A stretch of DNA of 64,000 nucleotides from Undaria pinnatifida (GCA_012845835.1 JABAKD010000009.1:7343413-7407412), one strand, 5' to 3'; counted from the stretch's first letter, positions 1 through 11,350 are shown. A program made the numbers and translations. Notes: a model not told the origin generated them from the sequence alone.

Positions 1-1130
1 AGCAGGCACCCCACATGAGCAACACAACACGAACCATCACCGTGTCTACTGCTGTAGCACCAGCACCCTCGTTCAAACATACATGCCGGTAGGTCAGTCA
101 ACCAAAGAGTCTACCACAGCACGAGTTATAGCTTGCCATCGTATAGTGTACCGTCGTATCATACCTGAATGCTGTCGCCCGCCTGAACGGTAAATACTTC
201 GCCCTTGACCTCGACCCTCATGAACAACAGAAGAGCCGTGGCCACCGACCAACAATAATGCCGTGGGATATTCAGTGTCTTTTGCATAGTAGTGACGAAA
301 AAGGTTTTAGTGGAGCCTGGAGTATCAGTTCTTGTTGTGATCGAAGGGGGGGGGGGGGGGGAGGAGGGGGAGGGCGTGGCCCACGGTGCGTTTCGTCTCT
401 TGTTGTGCGGTGAGCGGTTGGGGCTTTCGGGACGATGTGCTGTGTCTGTTCAATATCCAACCACGTCGATTACCTGCAGCTCGTGCATCATCGCTGTTGT
501 AGTAACAAGAAGTGGAAACACAAGAACAACGAACTGTAAGTTTTAAAACCGAAATTTCATGGGTTTCAACCAACGAGCGCGTGCAAGCGGCACGCATACT
601 CGCCACGCCATTTTGACAAGACGACTTGGAACACGCACCATATGCATGTATTCGATGGCGGAGGCATGCTACGGCCGGAAAGGGTATCGATTGATGTAGC
701 GCTTTTCTCAAACAAAGGCTACGCTAAGGGGAGTACCCCCTCTTTTCGCTACGACCCCGAGTACTGTAGACCACTCGCACGACGAGTGAACCTGCACCAC
801 TCTGTAGAGTGAGCAGGAATTGTTTTGGTTCCGCGCAGGGTAACGAAAACAAGGCCCACCACGCCGGTGGCATGCGTGCGGTCGTGAGCCCGAAGAAAGA
901 GCACAGTCAGGCATCTCGAGATTAGGCGTCGTCGAAGACACTCTACTATAATAGCTCGAGAGGCTCTTACCAACCGAAACACTAGGTCCTAGACCCTGTT
1001 TGTTGTAACCTTGGCCTTTCTCAGGATGCTCGCAAAATAAGGAGCTCGACAGCACTATCTATCATCGTCTAGCTCCCTCAAATAAATGATGTGGAAGTTC
1101 ATTAAGTACTTCACCCCCCGACGCCGCCCA
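1..1130. other. no gene seen
   Basis: I see no recognisable gene here. The short open frames overlap on both strands and show no family motif. A run of about 13 G at 349-361, followed by G-rich sequence, is the only marked feature and could form a G-quadruplex. Confidence 0.5.
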
Positions 1131-1136
1131 GTTCAC

Positions 1137-1232
1137 TCCGCTGCGCCCAAATGTTGGAGGTGTCTCTGCTAGAAGTGGTCACGGTGCTGCTCCGTCTCGG
1201 AAGGGATGCGTGGTCAATGGCCAACGGAGGAA
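1137..1232 (+). mobile_element. LINE 3'-end fragment
   Basis: This stretch closely matches the end of the LINE fragment at 54,290-54,372. Both carry the words CCCAAATGTTGGAGGTGTCT and AAGGGATGCGTGGTCAATGG in the same order. Only the last ~90 bases of the element are present, which is the usual outcome of 5' truncation in target-primed reverse transcription. Confidence 0.5.
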
Positions 1233-1309
1233 AGCAAAAAGTGAGAGTACCCCCGCCCCCCCGCCCTAACTAAGGCACCCACGAGGAAATTTCATAGTAT
1301 GCCCATTCA

Positions 1310-1665
1310 TTGCACTGTTAACCAGTAGCTTACCCAAACTAAGCCTTATAACACTCTCCCCCCCTGAAACGGCGGGATACCAGGTCGGCCGGATATACAG
1401 GCGGACCTGTCAATATCCAAGCGGTTTCATTTTTTTCCTGGGGACACCAGAAAGATTATTTTTCAAGTTCGACATGGATGGGGAAAGTCTGAAAACGTTA
1501 ATTATGGTGGATGTGGGGACTCGAATCCACCACCCAAAAAAAAACATGGTCCGTCGACGACGCCATTTGTTAAGGTATTAGTGGGAAATTTTAGTCCGTT
1601 TGACTACTACTGCTGGCAAAAAGTTAACCAATAGCTAACCCACTCTAAGCTTTATGACACATACC
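1310..1665. repeat. direct repeat pair of ~45 bp, and tRNA 3'-half-like relic
   Basis: The words GTTAACCAGTAGCTTACCC (from ~1317) and GTTAACCAATAGCTAACCC (from ~1622) are the same diverged ~45-bp segment about 305 bases apart. Between them, on the minus strand near 1507-1540, lies GGTGGATTCGAGTCCCCAC, which resembles a tRNA T-arm/B-box. No matching 5' half closes a cloverleaf, so this is at most a SINE relic. Confidence 0.3.
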
Positions 1666-1719
1666 AGAAAACAAATCAATTCAAAGGTGTCATCTGATTC
1701 GAAAAAAAGCACCCATAAG

Positions 1720-1940
1720 GTGCCGAAGTCCGCCTGATAACTGGGTCAAAGTAGGAAGCAGTTCGTCCTTGACGCGACTCGCCGAATACCTCGCGGGGCG
1801 CTTCCCGCTTGGTGCACGCAATGCCTGCCTAGTCTCGGTGAAAAACCGACGTGCCCCGTCGCGGCATTGTTGTGGGGATGCAGGGGTCTATGATCATACA
1901 ACTACGCGGCTATGCAGGGGATGAGCACCCCGTTTCCCCT
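1720..1940 (+). repeat. dispersed repeat family R1, copy 1
   Basis: About 210 bases recur at 58,462-58,625 and 59,368-59,545. Shared words in order are AAGTCCGCCT, ACGCGACTCGCCG, CGCTTGGTGCACGCAATGC, a GTGAAAA..CGACGTGC segment, and GGGTCTATG. The copies are diverged, show no coding potential and no clear terminal repeats, so the element class is unknown. Confidence 0.5.
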
Positions 1941-2069
1941 CGACCACCCGATATGGGGGAGGTGATGTTAATATGTTCATGACGGGGTTTAATCGCTGAC
2001 GTCAGACATCTGATCTGCTTTCTTTGATGCCTCATCCCAGCACTGGTTTAGATCCATAAATGCAGTACA

Positions 2070-2090
2070 CACATATATATATATATATCC
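2070..2090. repeat. (TA)n microsatellite
   Basis: A short run of alternating A and T (CATATATATATATATATC) is visible. It has no associated gene. Confidence 0.7.
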
Positions 2091-2349
2091 CCAGTGGTGC
2101 AACGAACAAGCCCACTGACTCGCAGGAGGTGCACGTTCACACGTACATACGCAACACACATACAATTGAAACTATCACACGCAGCCTAAAAAAAATACTG
2201 AGTATGAAATTCAACGAATACTTCGTGATCTCACAGCTAGCTGAATGAAGTACTAAAAAGCACCGATCGATGATGAAGTGTACCTTTATTATTACTTAGT
2301 AAAAAAAAGTAAAATAAACAGCTCAAAGCAGTGTCTTGTGATGCAATTT

Positions 2350-3600
2350 CATTTAAAAAGAAAACAAACAGCAGCAGCGTCTCGTGATACAAACAAGGAT
2401 TAATTGCGAACTTAGTGGGCTTGCAAAGATATCATCAGGCAGTCCCTCCGCCGGGGAGAGCCCCGCGCCAGACAGCAGCAGCAAGAACGTTGGTTCCGAA
2501 GTGCCCTCTTCATCGTAGTAGGTATGTAGCGGGCAGGGGGAGCCCAACAGCCAGCGGGCGCGCGGTACATATACACCAGATATATTATGACATACAACGC
2601 ATCCACCAGATGATGACAATGAAGATGACGATGACGATGATGGCGATGATGGCAATAATGATTATGACGATGATGATGATGCCGATCATGGGTGTTAACC
2701 TCGCCATGATGCTGGACGAAAAATGCACACACACCAGACTGCTTGTCGATGATGATCAAATGATGATCATCATAAGTTTCGCAATTTTTTGGGCTTGCTC
2801 TTGCCGACGAGAGCAGTCAGCCGTGTTTTCATGCTTCCGACGCTTTTTGAGAGTAGCCGGCCCTACACTTTATTAACAAACCGGACTACGTCGTAAATTA
2901 TTGACACCTACCTGGGAATAATTTCGGAATTCTGGGATTCTGGGAAAAGTACATGTAAGTGTGTGCTTTTTGGCCGCATGATATGTCATCATGCCATTTG
3001 ACATTACTCTGCGCGTAGTAGTTAGTGCTGCCTTTAAGCACTTTTTTTTTCTACGATTCTAGCCCGGCGAAAATATCGAGCAAATAAAATGTCTATTCGT
3101 TCTGCTGGTAATTGCCTTGGTTTGGAACATGAAACTTGCTCGAAATTTATCGAATTGGAATTTGAATCTTCCTTTTTTTTCCTCTGACAGGAGCAGGAGA
3201 GCACCGAGAAAGAAGATTCCTGTATTTTTCTTCTGAAATTTCCAGGGGGGTATTTCGAAATTTCCTTGGTTTCGGAAATGTAAATCTAACTACGTTTGAA
3301 ACCGCACCTTCCTGCTCTTCTGCACGGTTTAATTTTTTGGAACCCATTAATAGCACATGTATCCGTTGGCGACCTGCGATCGCCCAATCTACAGCGAAAT
3401 CAAATCGCCGCTTGCAAACCAGGTGCTGTTCTCGTCCTACGTGGTAGAAATCTCCCGCCTGACGAAGCAATGACTATTTGCAGTCACATATCTAGCAGCA
3501 GGGGGTACGAGAGTTGTACATTCCGTATAAAATATTAGGTAATCTACCGTACAACAGACCGTTCGAGTGTACAATCAACCGCGTCCGGTGAACAAAGGGC
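2350..3600. other. no gene; GAT/GAC microsatellite at about 2610-2690
   Basis: The only clear structure is an imperfect GATGAC/GATGAT trinucleotide repeat at about 2610-2690. It produces Met/Thr-rich and His-rich open frames on the two strands, and these are artefacts of the repeat. No coding exon or known element was recognised in the rest. Confidence 0.5.
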
Positions 3601-3845
3601 CATCCCACGGTAGGGGTTGCAGCAGAAAGCCCGTGAACTCTTCACATGAGTACCTCAATATCTCACTCGAAAAAAACATTCGAAGGCATTCGCTCGCAAA
3701 AACCCGACCAAGCTTTTATGCCCCTTAGTCCTAAAGAAACATGTACTCGTGAAATTACTTCATTGAGCGGCAGTTTATCACATGATGAGCTCAATCACCC
3801 AAGGACTTTTTAGCCCAAAAACTGCAACCCCTACCACCGTGGGAT
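3601..3845. mobile_element. MITE family 1, copy 1
   Basis: A ~245-bp non-coding element with terminal inverted repeats: it opens TCCCACGGTAGGGGTTGCAG and closes with the reverse complement CTGCAACCCCTACCACCGTGGGA. The inside contains ACATGTACTCGTGAAATTACT and GAAGGCATTCGCTCGC, shared with the copies at 11,351-11,620, 45,169-45,438 and 60,483-61,044. Small size, terminal inverted repeats, lack of coding sequence and dispersal fit a miniature inverted-repeat transposable element. The superfamily cannot be told from this window. Confidence 0.7.
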
Positions 3846-4439
3846 AAAAAACGATACCCATCAACGAAAAATGGGTTGGGGGGGGGGGTGGAACGACGCC
3901 GATATTTTCTTTGTAGAGTTACTAGTAAATCGGCGGGGTGGAGTCTCGGCGAACGCGGCGACCATCACAAGCAGGGTGCCCCCGTATATTGACGGCGTAG
4001 AGTCCCGTTGAAAGTCTACAAGCATTTACTTACGAGCAAGGGAGGCCTAGATAATACCTTGGAACATGATGCTTTGTCAATCGAGACCCACGGCGGAATG
4101 ATTGAATACATTGTGAATAGTTCGTACACGGCGCACTACCGAATACTTTCAAAATTTTGTCTACTAGAGAGTGGTATACAATACCAAGTACGCGTTTCGC
4201 CAGCATGCATGGAATTTTTTTTCTCGTTGAGCCGGGCAGGTTGGGGTTCGCGCCAACAAGAAGAGAAGTTCCGGGAGAAGCCGGGCTGTGGCAACGCTCA
4301 ACGGCCTGCGCTGCTCAGCCTGGCCAAAATAACAATAATCCAATACCGGTACGCAAAGCGCTACTACTATCATGACTTGGAAAAGCCACGAAAAGCATCA
4401 ACAGCAGTAGGTTCGTGCTGTGGGTGGCTCTCTTCATCG
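3846..4439. other. no gene seen
   Basis: A G run occurs near 3879-3888. Open frames around 4008-4440 on both strands overlap and match no family known to me. They are probably chance frames next to the minisatellite. Confidence 0.4.
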
Positions 4440-5655
4440 TGAAGACATCGTAAGACCCGTGGAAGCCCACGGGAGCACACCGGAGACCGAGGGACGTCTA
4501 TGGGAGATCCATCGGAGCCCATGGACGCCCATGGGAGACCCATGGACGCCCACGGACGCCCACGGACGCCCACGGGAGGCCATGGTAGCCCATGGGAGAC
4601 CCATGGGAGACCCATGGGAGACCCATGGGAGATCCATGGGAGACCCATGGACACCAGCCGGTACCCACGGTAGTCCCATGGGCGTTCGTCGGAGACCATG
4701 GGAGCCCATGTGGGCGTCCCGTGGGCGTCCACGGGCGTCCATGGGTCTCTCGTGGGCATCCATGGGCGCCCATGTCCATGGGTTTCTCGTGGGCATCCAT
4801 GGGCGCCCATGGCTCTCCCGTGTGCGCCCATGAGCGACCATTGTTTTCCCGTGGGCGCCAATGAGTGTTTCTTGGCCGTCCATTGGCGTCCCGTGGGCGT
4901 TTACGGGCGTCCTTTGGTCTGCCCTGGGCGTCCAAGATTCTCTCGTGGGCTCTTTAGGGATGTCCATGGGTCTCTCGTGGGCGTCCATGGGCGACCAAGG
5001 GTTGCCCGTGGGCATCCGCATGCGTCGATGGGCGTCCGTGGGCCTCCCGAGGGCGTTCACGGGCGTCCATGGGTCTCCCGTGGGCTCCCGTTGGTCTCCC
5101 TTGGGCATCCATCAGTCTCTGGTGGGCGTCCATGGGCATCCGTGTGTCTCCCATGGGTCTTCCATGGGTCTCCCATGGGTCTCCCATGGGTCTTCCATGG
5201 GTCTCCCATGGGTCTCCCATGGGTCTCCCATGGGTCTCCCATGGGTCTCCCATGGGTCTTCCATGGGTCTCCCATGGGTCTCCCATGGGTCTCCCATGGG
5301 TCTCCCATGGGTCTCCCATGGGCTCCGATGGTCGTCCACGAGTCTCACGTGGGTTCCCATGAGCGCGTGAGAGACCCATGGGTGCCCCATGGGACGCCCA
5401 TAGAAGCTCACGGGACCCATGGACGCCAATTGACGCCCTCGAGAGACCTGTGGCAGACCCACAAAAGCCCGTGAGAAATTCATGGGCGCCCATTGGAGAT
5501 CCATGGACGCCCACGAGAGACTCATGGACGCCCGTGGATGCCCACGGGATGCCCACGGGAGATCCATGGGCACCCCATGGGAGACACATGGACGCCCATG
5601 GACGCCCATGGACGCCCATGGATGCCCACGGGAAACCCATGGGCCATCTCCAGTA
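4440..5655. repeat. 11-bp minisatellite, three blocks of alternating orientation
   Basis: The unit is CATGGGTCTCC (11 bp), nearly perfect for about 15 copies at 5150-5315 and more degenerate elsewhere, with variants such as CATGGGCGTCC and CACGGACGCC. The left block (about 4440-4680) and right block (about 5375-5650) read as the reverse complement (GGAGACCCATG), while the middle block (about 4690-5360) reads forward. The blocks could therefore pair as very long hairpins. No unit variant common here makes a stop codon, so several strands and frames are open for 220-270 codons. Those open frames are not evidence of a protein. Confidence 0.9.
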
Positions 5656-6158
5656 TTCGCCGAAAAAGGACAGGTGCGATAGTAACGCAGACAACATGGA
5701 CGATAGAAACGTGGACCCTTGAAGGCCGAGCGATTTCTTGCTCTACGAGAGGTACGAATATCGTCCCAAACTACGGCCGCCCTTGCCGACGGCTCCAATG
5801 CCCACGGCCCGGGGGCGGGGTTTTCTATGCCCTCCGACGGCAGTCCCACCCTCTGCTTGCATTTGAAAGCCCCAATCCTCCGCGTCGGGCGCCCCAATGC
5901 CCGCGCCCACGCCATGTCGAGCACGGTCCGGCGCGAAGCGGCCCGTCTTTTTCCTCGTGAAATCTTCGAACACGCTACATAAGGTGCCCGAAAAGTCCAC
6001 GTTAGCGCCGTGCCGATCGCGGGCCGGCGCAGCTTGTCGAAAGACGGCCGGCTTCGCCCTGGTCGCGCCCCAGCCCGGCTACCCTTGTCGAATTCTGAGG
6101 CTGATTTGTCCCAGGGCGACTCGTCTGGGAGTCCTCACTGGTCCCAGTAAGACAACGC
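5656..6158. other. GC-rich stretch without recognised gene
   Basis: This is GC-richer than its surroundings and open in several frames (for example 5719-5982 and 5897-6250 on the plus strand). I recognise no domain and no convincing exon. It could hide a degraded exon or a repeat whose other copies lie outside the window. Confidence 0.3.
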
Positions 6159-7330
6159 TTAAGCGCCCTGGGGTAGCGGGAGTGGTAAATGCCCATGCCG
6201 ATCTCAGCACTGCCGCTATTCGCCGCGGAATGCCGTCTCCTTTCGCGTGAGCCATCTTCCTTAGCGATTCAAAAACATACCGTACAGCAGCGCGGGGGGA
6301 TGGCGCAAAGGGCATTGCTTGCATTGCGTTTCGCCGTAGCTTGAACAATTAGGTGGTTTCATATTGACGTTTATACGGCCTAGGTGTGTGGTATCGGGAG
6401 GGTGGGCGGGAGGGCGCAAGGAGGCTGTACCCCCTACAGATCTTTGCACTGGAGTCATGCGCCGCAGAATGTTGTCCCTTGCGCGCAAGTCGTCTTCCTT
6501 AGCGATGGAACAAAAGACCTCATGCGGTAGTGCTTGGAGCTAACACAGAGGGACACTGCTTGCATCTTGAGTATTCATTAAAGTTTTCCACCTATTTTAA
6601 TTTTCACACGGTTTAGCTGTGGGATACTTTAGTTTCTCTTACAAATACTTCAGCGCCCGGGAGTGGCGGGGATGGTAATGCTCATGCCTGTTTCAACACT
6701 GCCGCTATTCGCTATGGAATACCGTCCCTTTCGCGCACGCCATCCTCCGTAGCGATACAAAGAAAGAAAGTAGCGGGCGCGGTTGACGCAAAGGAGACCT
6801 TCTGGCATTATGTTTCGCCGTCTACAGGTTGAATGATTAAGGGGTGTCGTATTGGAGTTTATTCGGCCTAGTTGTGGGATGTTGGGGGCGAGGGGGGGAG
6901 GGGGCGTGAGGGGGTTGTACCCATACAGGTCTTTGCACTGGAGTAACACGCCGCATATTGCCGTCCCTTTCGCGCAAGTCGTCGTCTTCCTTCCCGATTG
7001 AAGACCAAAACTGCGCGTGGTGCTAATACAACGCAAAACCGCTCGCATTTGTGAGTATCTATAGTATTCAAGTGGTATTAATGTTTGGGTTGTCGAACGT
7101 CTTACCTGTGTGGTTTAATTGCTTTCTCGTGCAGTTACTTAAGCTCCAGGGGATGGCGGAGGTGGAACATGCCCAACCTGGTCTCAGCACTGGCGTTATT
7201 CGTCTCAGGATGCCTTCCCCTTCGAGCGAGTCGTTGTCATTCGCGGTTGAAAAACAAAAAAAAACATGCAGTAGCGCGCGGACTAACGAAGATCTACACT
7301 GCTTGCATTTGCAGGTAATGCATTAACGGG
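6159..7330 (+). repeat. dimeric tandem satellite, ~239/250-bp alternating monomers
   Basis: A conserved block (consensus near CGCCGCGGAATGCCGTCCC followed by TTTCGCGCAAGTCGTCTTCC) begins at 6221, 6460, 6710, 6949 and 7201. The spacings are 239, 250, 239 and 252. Flanking sequence alternates too: blocks 1, 3 and 5 follow a CTCAGCACTG(C/G)CG(C/T)TATT-like segment, while blocks 2 and 4 follow a TCTTTGCACTGGAGT segment. The array is thus about 2.4 copies of a ~490-bp dimer made from two diverged monomers. No coding function is apparent. Confidence 0.8.
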
Positions 7331-7364
7331 AGGCTAGTAATGAAGTGGTGTCTTGCTCGTAGTT

Positions 7365-7401
7365 ATGTTGTTGTTGTTGTTGGTGTTGGTGTTGGTGTTG
7401 G

Positions 7402-7432
<31 letters not shown>

Positions 7433-7434
7433 TA
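7365..7434. repeat. (TTG)n microsatellite
   Basis: About 70 bases of GTT/TTG repeats with a few TTGGTG variants. On the minus strand it gives poly-Gln and poly-Asn open frames that are artefacts of the repeat. Confidence 0.85.
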
Positions 7435-8640
7435 TAAGCTGGAGTGACATGTTCGGGTTGTGTGTGGGCAGCGGGCAGGTATTGCTGTGGGCATTTACGT
7501 AATATTGGTGGCAACTTTGTGTAGCGCAGGTCTTCGTACAACCGTGGTTCCACCCTGTTCGAGGGCATAGCAACACCTGTCAAGTCAGAGACCAGGCAGT
7601 TACGCTTTACTTGGAGGGATAGCGATGGCGTGCTGCTAGACACGTGGAATATCGCGTGTCAGTTTGCACTTGTGCCGACTGATCGTCATGAATCGCCTAG
7701 GGTACAGTGTAGTTGGGAACCCTAACGTGTGGTTTCGGCGTTCTGTACAAGGAGCAGACAAGACGGCGACCGCTACTAGCGCCTTAGAGTTTTGACGTCG
7801 ACGCCCTACCGGATGTATCTAAAGCATGCTGTTGTGGGAAAGACCGGCCGCAACTTACCACCACTACATCGGTTCACTTTTGTATGCCATAATAAAACCA
7901 ATTGTCAACGCGGTTTGCCGTTTTACAAGGGGGCGTTACTTACGATACGCGTAAACATGTGTGTACGAAGCACGTGTCATTGCCCCGAGAAAAACATTGC
8001 GTTCGAAAATATGATCATTTGTTCCGTTGTGCCAATGTACTGAACTAACTTGCCAAATTAACTAGACCACTCACCGTTGACCTCCCAGCACAGAAAATCT
8101 GCTATGCGAAAGAGTATTCCTTCTTGGTTGTACGCTATGGTATCACTTTCTGGACTGACGAGTGTTCCTCTATCGTTCACGATGTTGATGCATGTCACGC
8201 GTCACATGCGAAGCACAAGTAGGTGGCCCTTTGTAAGGAACCCCACGATAAGGAAACGCGGCATACGAGTGATCCCAAAGTTAGGTGCACAGTTTTTTAT
8301 CCCTATTTTACCCCCTCCCATATAATAAAGAAATGAAATACTTTCCAGTTGCGAGATCAAAGATTTCGTCGAAACTGATATTTGCAAGCTTTGTGGGATT
8401 ATAGTGGATCCATAACTCAATAAGGGAACCCAGGCGCCTTACAAAGGGCCATTATACTGCTTACCGCTTGAAAACCGCCACTTTTTTTGCTACCAAAAAT
8501 GAATCACGTGATCCCCAAGTGACAGATAAACGGCCGGGTCAAATTTAAGGGACTTTGTCCCTTAAGAGAGGCATAATGCGTTAAGGGACACAAGGTATCC
8601 TGCCACCTCGTCGCACTACGGTCCCTCAAAAGCACGGATG
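7435..8640. other. no gene seen; partial MITE family D at 8344-8403
   Basis: I recognise no gene. At 8344-8403 there is a partial copy of repeat family D (GCGAGATCAAAGATTTCGTC, then a TTTGCAAGCTTTGTG segment), as seen at 17,951, 33,688 and elsewhere. Confidence 0.45.
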
Positions 8641-8659
8641 CACATTATTTGGCGTTTTC

Positions 8660-9560
8660 GCGGATATCCGCGGCAGTGCCCGTGGCAAGCCGCGGCGTGC
8701 GACGGCTTGCCACGGTCAATGCCGCGCCAACCCGCGACATGCCACGGCAACCGACGGCGACGCCCGCGGCTAGCCACGGCATGCCGCGTCCTGCCCCGAT
8801 ATGACGCGGAAACCGTGGGAGTCCGCTCGCCGCGGGTTGCCGTGGCATGTCGCGGGTTGCCGCGACATGCCGCGGAAATCCGCGGGAATCCGCGTCAGTG
8901 TCCGTGGCAATCCACGACACTATTTTCCACGGCCTGCCACGGCAATGCCCACGGCAAGCGCCACGGCGGCACTCACGACCGTGTCCACGGCAGGCTACGG
9001 CAGTACCCACGGCTATGTCCACGGCTATGTCCATGGCAATGTTTGCGGCAATGTCTGCTACATTCTCCACCGCAATGTCCACGGCAATGTCCACGAGAAT
9101 ATTCACGGTATCGTCCACGGCTGTGTCCATGGCAATGCCCGCGGCGATGTCCGCGGTTATTCCGCGGCATTGCCCCACCGCAATAGCTTCGGTCGTGTCC
9201 ATGGCAACATACACGGCCATATCCACGGCCATATCTACGACAATGCCCGCAGCAACGTCCGCGACAATGTCCACGGACAATGTTCGCGACACGGTTCCAC
9301 GGGCAATGTCCGCGGCAAGGTCCGCGGCAGTGTTCACGGTAAGGTTCTTGCGGTAAGGTCCACGGCAATGCCCATAGTGATGTCCGCGGCAATGGTCCAC
9401 GGCAATGTCCGTGGCAAAGTCCGCTGACGTGTCCGCGGTAATGTCCGCTGCAAAGTTCACGGCAAGGATATGTCCACGGACATGCCTGCGTCAATTTTCA
9501 TGGCAATGTCCACGGCATGTCCACGGACATGTCCGCGGCAACGCCCGCGGCGATGCGCCC
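8660..9560. repeat. 12-bp minisatellite with CCRYGG boxes
   Basis: From about 8930 the unit is GGCAATGTCCAC or GGCAATGTCCGC (12 bp). The left part (8660-8930) is more degenerate and mixes both orientations of CCGCGG, CCACGG and CATGCC words. Because 12 is a multiple of 3, each frame repeats a fixed tetrapeptide (Gly-Asn-Val-His/Arg, Ala-Met-Ser-Thr, or Val-Asp-Ile-Ala on the minus strand). These 170-270-codon frames are products of the repeat and not likely genes. Confidence 0.88.
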
Positions 9561-9590
9561 AGTCGACGGTGATAAAAAACGTGCACAGTC

Positions 9591-9834
9591 CGACGCGTTC
9601 TGCACCACACTTTTCTGAGGTTTCCTAAATTTTGGGAGCTTAAGACCTCTCCCAAAAACCGATTTGGAGAAAAATAAAAATGCTGCCGGGTGGAAAATCC
9701 CATGGCTTAGGTAAACGACGGGAAACATGCGACAAAAATGTCGTATTTCGGACGATTTTGGGCTTAGGAGCCCCGTCATTGGGAAACCATTCCAGACGAA
9801 AAGTGCTAGGTACCTCTATCGTAGCACGCGTCGT
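9591..9834. mobile_element. MITE family 2, copy 1
   Basis: About 243 bp. The left end GACGCGTTCTGCACCACACT pairs with the right end CCTCTATCGTAGCACGCGTC plus the preceding AAAGTGCTAGG. The inside has AAGACCTCTCCCAAAAACCG and CGGACGATTTTGGGCTTAGG, shared with the copies at 50,354-50,638 and 60,683-60,949 and with partial copies near 56,769-56,866 and 62,955-63,095. It is non-coding with terminal inverted repeats, consistent with a MITE. Confidence 0.7.
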
Positions 9835-10719
9835 CTGAGAATTATTAAAAAAATGACCATAGAGCACATAACACATGAACTTTCGCTTCGGGGCACTTTA
9901 ATTTTCGTCTCACAAATATGGTGCAGAGAAAGGTCGACGTGTGTACACCGCGTATGGAGAGCAATACTGGTGTTGGTCCCGAAACTAGATCGGTAACTCC
10001 ATCCACCGGAAGAAAGGGTTTTTTCCTACGATCCACCCTGCGATGTGGGCAAGGACAGTGGGTCTCCATCTTCCCTGTACATGCAGACGCCGCACCGCAC
10101 TTTTGTTATAATGTGATGAATGACCGATGACGGTCTTCAGAGACTAACACTGAGTCGTGGCCAGACGAGCTCGAGCCTGACTGGTGATGGTTTAGGCGAT
10201 GGTTGATAATTTTAAAAGGGCTCTAGTTGGGCCAATAAAAACCTATCTCGTAGCTATGAAGTGTCCAAGTTCAGATGTACGTGTGAAGAGTGAACCTGAT
10301 GTGCAAGCACTCGTGCCTCTTCCTTCTGACGGTAACTAATAATCTCGTATGGTAGTATCCACTACATACGACACCCAGTTCAATCTTACGCACATGACCT
10401 AGTCAGCACTTCGATCTTACGCAGAAAACGTAACGTTTACTCAGTCAACACGTTATTACTTGGTGAAATACCGTACACAGTATGTGTCCTCTTCCATACT
10501 CAAAGTATGTGTCCCCTTCCATACTCAAAGCAATCACCGTCCAATCCATGGTTCGACAGCTTACCCAGTACTCTGCATACACTTATTTGACGTATGTAAT
10601 GAGCATGTACCTTTAACGGATAGATCCCTTGTGGATCCTAGCATATTCTTTCAACACTCCCCCTTAGATGAAATTACCCTATCAAACATGTTCTACCTCA
10701 ATCACCGCTTTACGTTCCT
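9835..10719. other. no gene seen
   Basis: No recognised gene. Two adjacent 27-bp repeats carrying CTTCCATACTCAAAG occur near 10,485-10,530. Confidence 0.4.
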
Positions 10720-10870
10720 GGTCTAAATCATCGTTTGCAGAAAAATGTCGTGTCAGAGTGTGTTATCTTTTTCTGCTCAGCTTTACTCTACAGTACTCTC
10801 CTGGTCTAAAGCATTATGTGCAGAAAAAATGCCGTGGCAGAGTATGTTATGTTTTTTCTGCTCAGCTTGC
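10720..10870. repeat. 83-bp tandem duplication
   Basis: Two neighbouring copies begin GGTCTAAA at about 10,720 and 10,803. They share GCAGAAAAA, TGTTAT and TTTCTGCTCAGCTT at matching positions. A local duplication with no coding role seen. Confidence 0.6.
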
Positions 10871-10934
10871 GTATGCTATGTTGAGATCTTCCGGAAATCA
10901 TTTCACACACACACACACCCCGTCGGTCGGTAGG

Positions 10935-11290
10935 TCTTTTCCCTAATGAAGTTGTGCAACTCAGCTCTGACATTACGCGACACGGTGGATGTTATAGAGC
11001 AAATAGTGTCTTCAGCTAGGTGGGCAATCGCCTCCGTCGCTTCCGACGAGGTCTGCCTCATCTCTGATCTAACATCATCAATCATTTCTGACTGTGTGTA
11101 AGTTCCACTGGACATGCTTCGTTCTCTCGTTTGAGTCTAGCCTTCGTACGACTGAGGCTGCGCCGGCATTCGTCTTCCTTCTCCTTGAGCTTCGTTACAT
11201 AATACTTCTTCCACGCCCCCCGTTCGCGGTCAACTGCTTTGACCTGCACGTTGCTATCGAGATTTTTCGGGCTGAGACCATCTGATCTAA
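10935..11290 (-). pseudogene. decayed coiled-coil ORF
   Basis: On the minus strand, a charged segment (AWKKYYVTKLKEKEDECRRS, then LSRTKARLKREN) reads down to about 11,115. It changes frame there into a second coding-like segment containing EMIDDVRSEMRQTSSEATEA and SRNVRAELHNFIREK down to about 10,935. Heptad-like charge patterns suggest a coiled coil. The frame change and lack of a start point to decay. It lies just beyond the 3' side of the minus-strand copia element and a MITE, so it may be an unrelated transposon ORF or a broken host exon. I cannot name the family. Confidence 0.3.
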
Positions 11291-11350
11291 ACTAGGGGTG
11301 GCAGCTTTGGTCCATGCGCTGGTGAGGAGCCCAAAGAAGAGCCACATCAC

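Noticed and set aside
4698-5474. Long open frames of 220-270 codons with Pro-Trp-Val-Ser-His-Gly repeats on both strands
   Set aside because: Direct product of an 11-bp stop-free minisatellite; overlapping frames on both strands are equally open, and no start context or unique domain is present.
8645-9460. 271-codon minus-strand and 208-codon plus-strand repetitive frames
   Set aside because: Explained by the 12-bp minisatellite, which repeats a tetrapeptide in every frame.
4440-9560. CRISPR array
   Set aside because: Repeats are head-to-tail without unique spacers and the DNA is eukaryotic.
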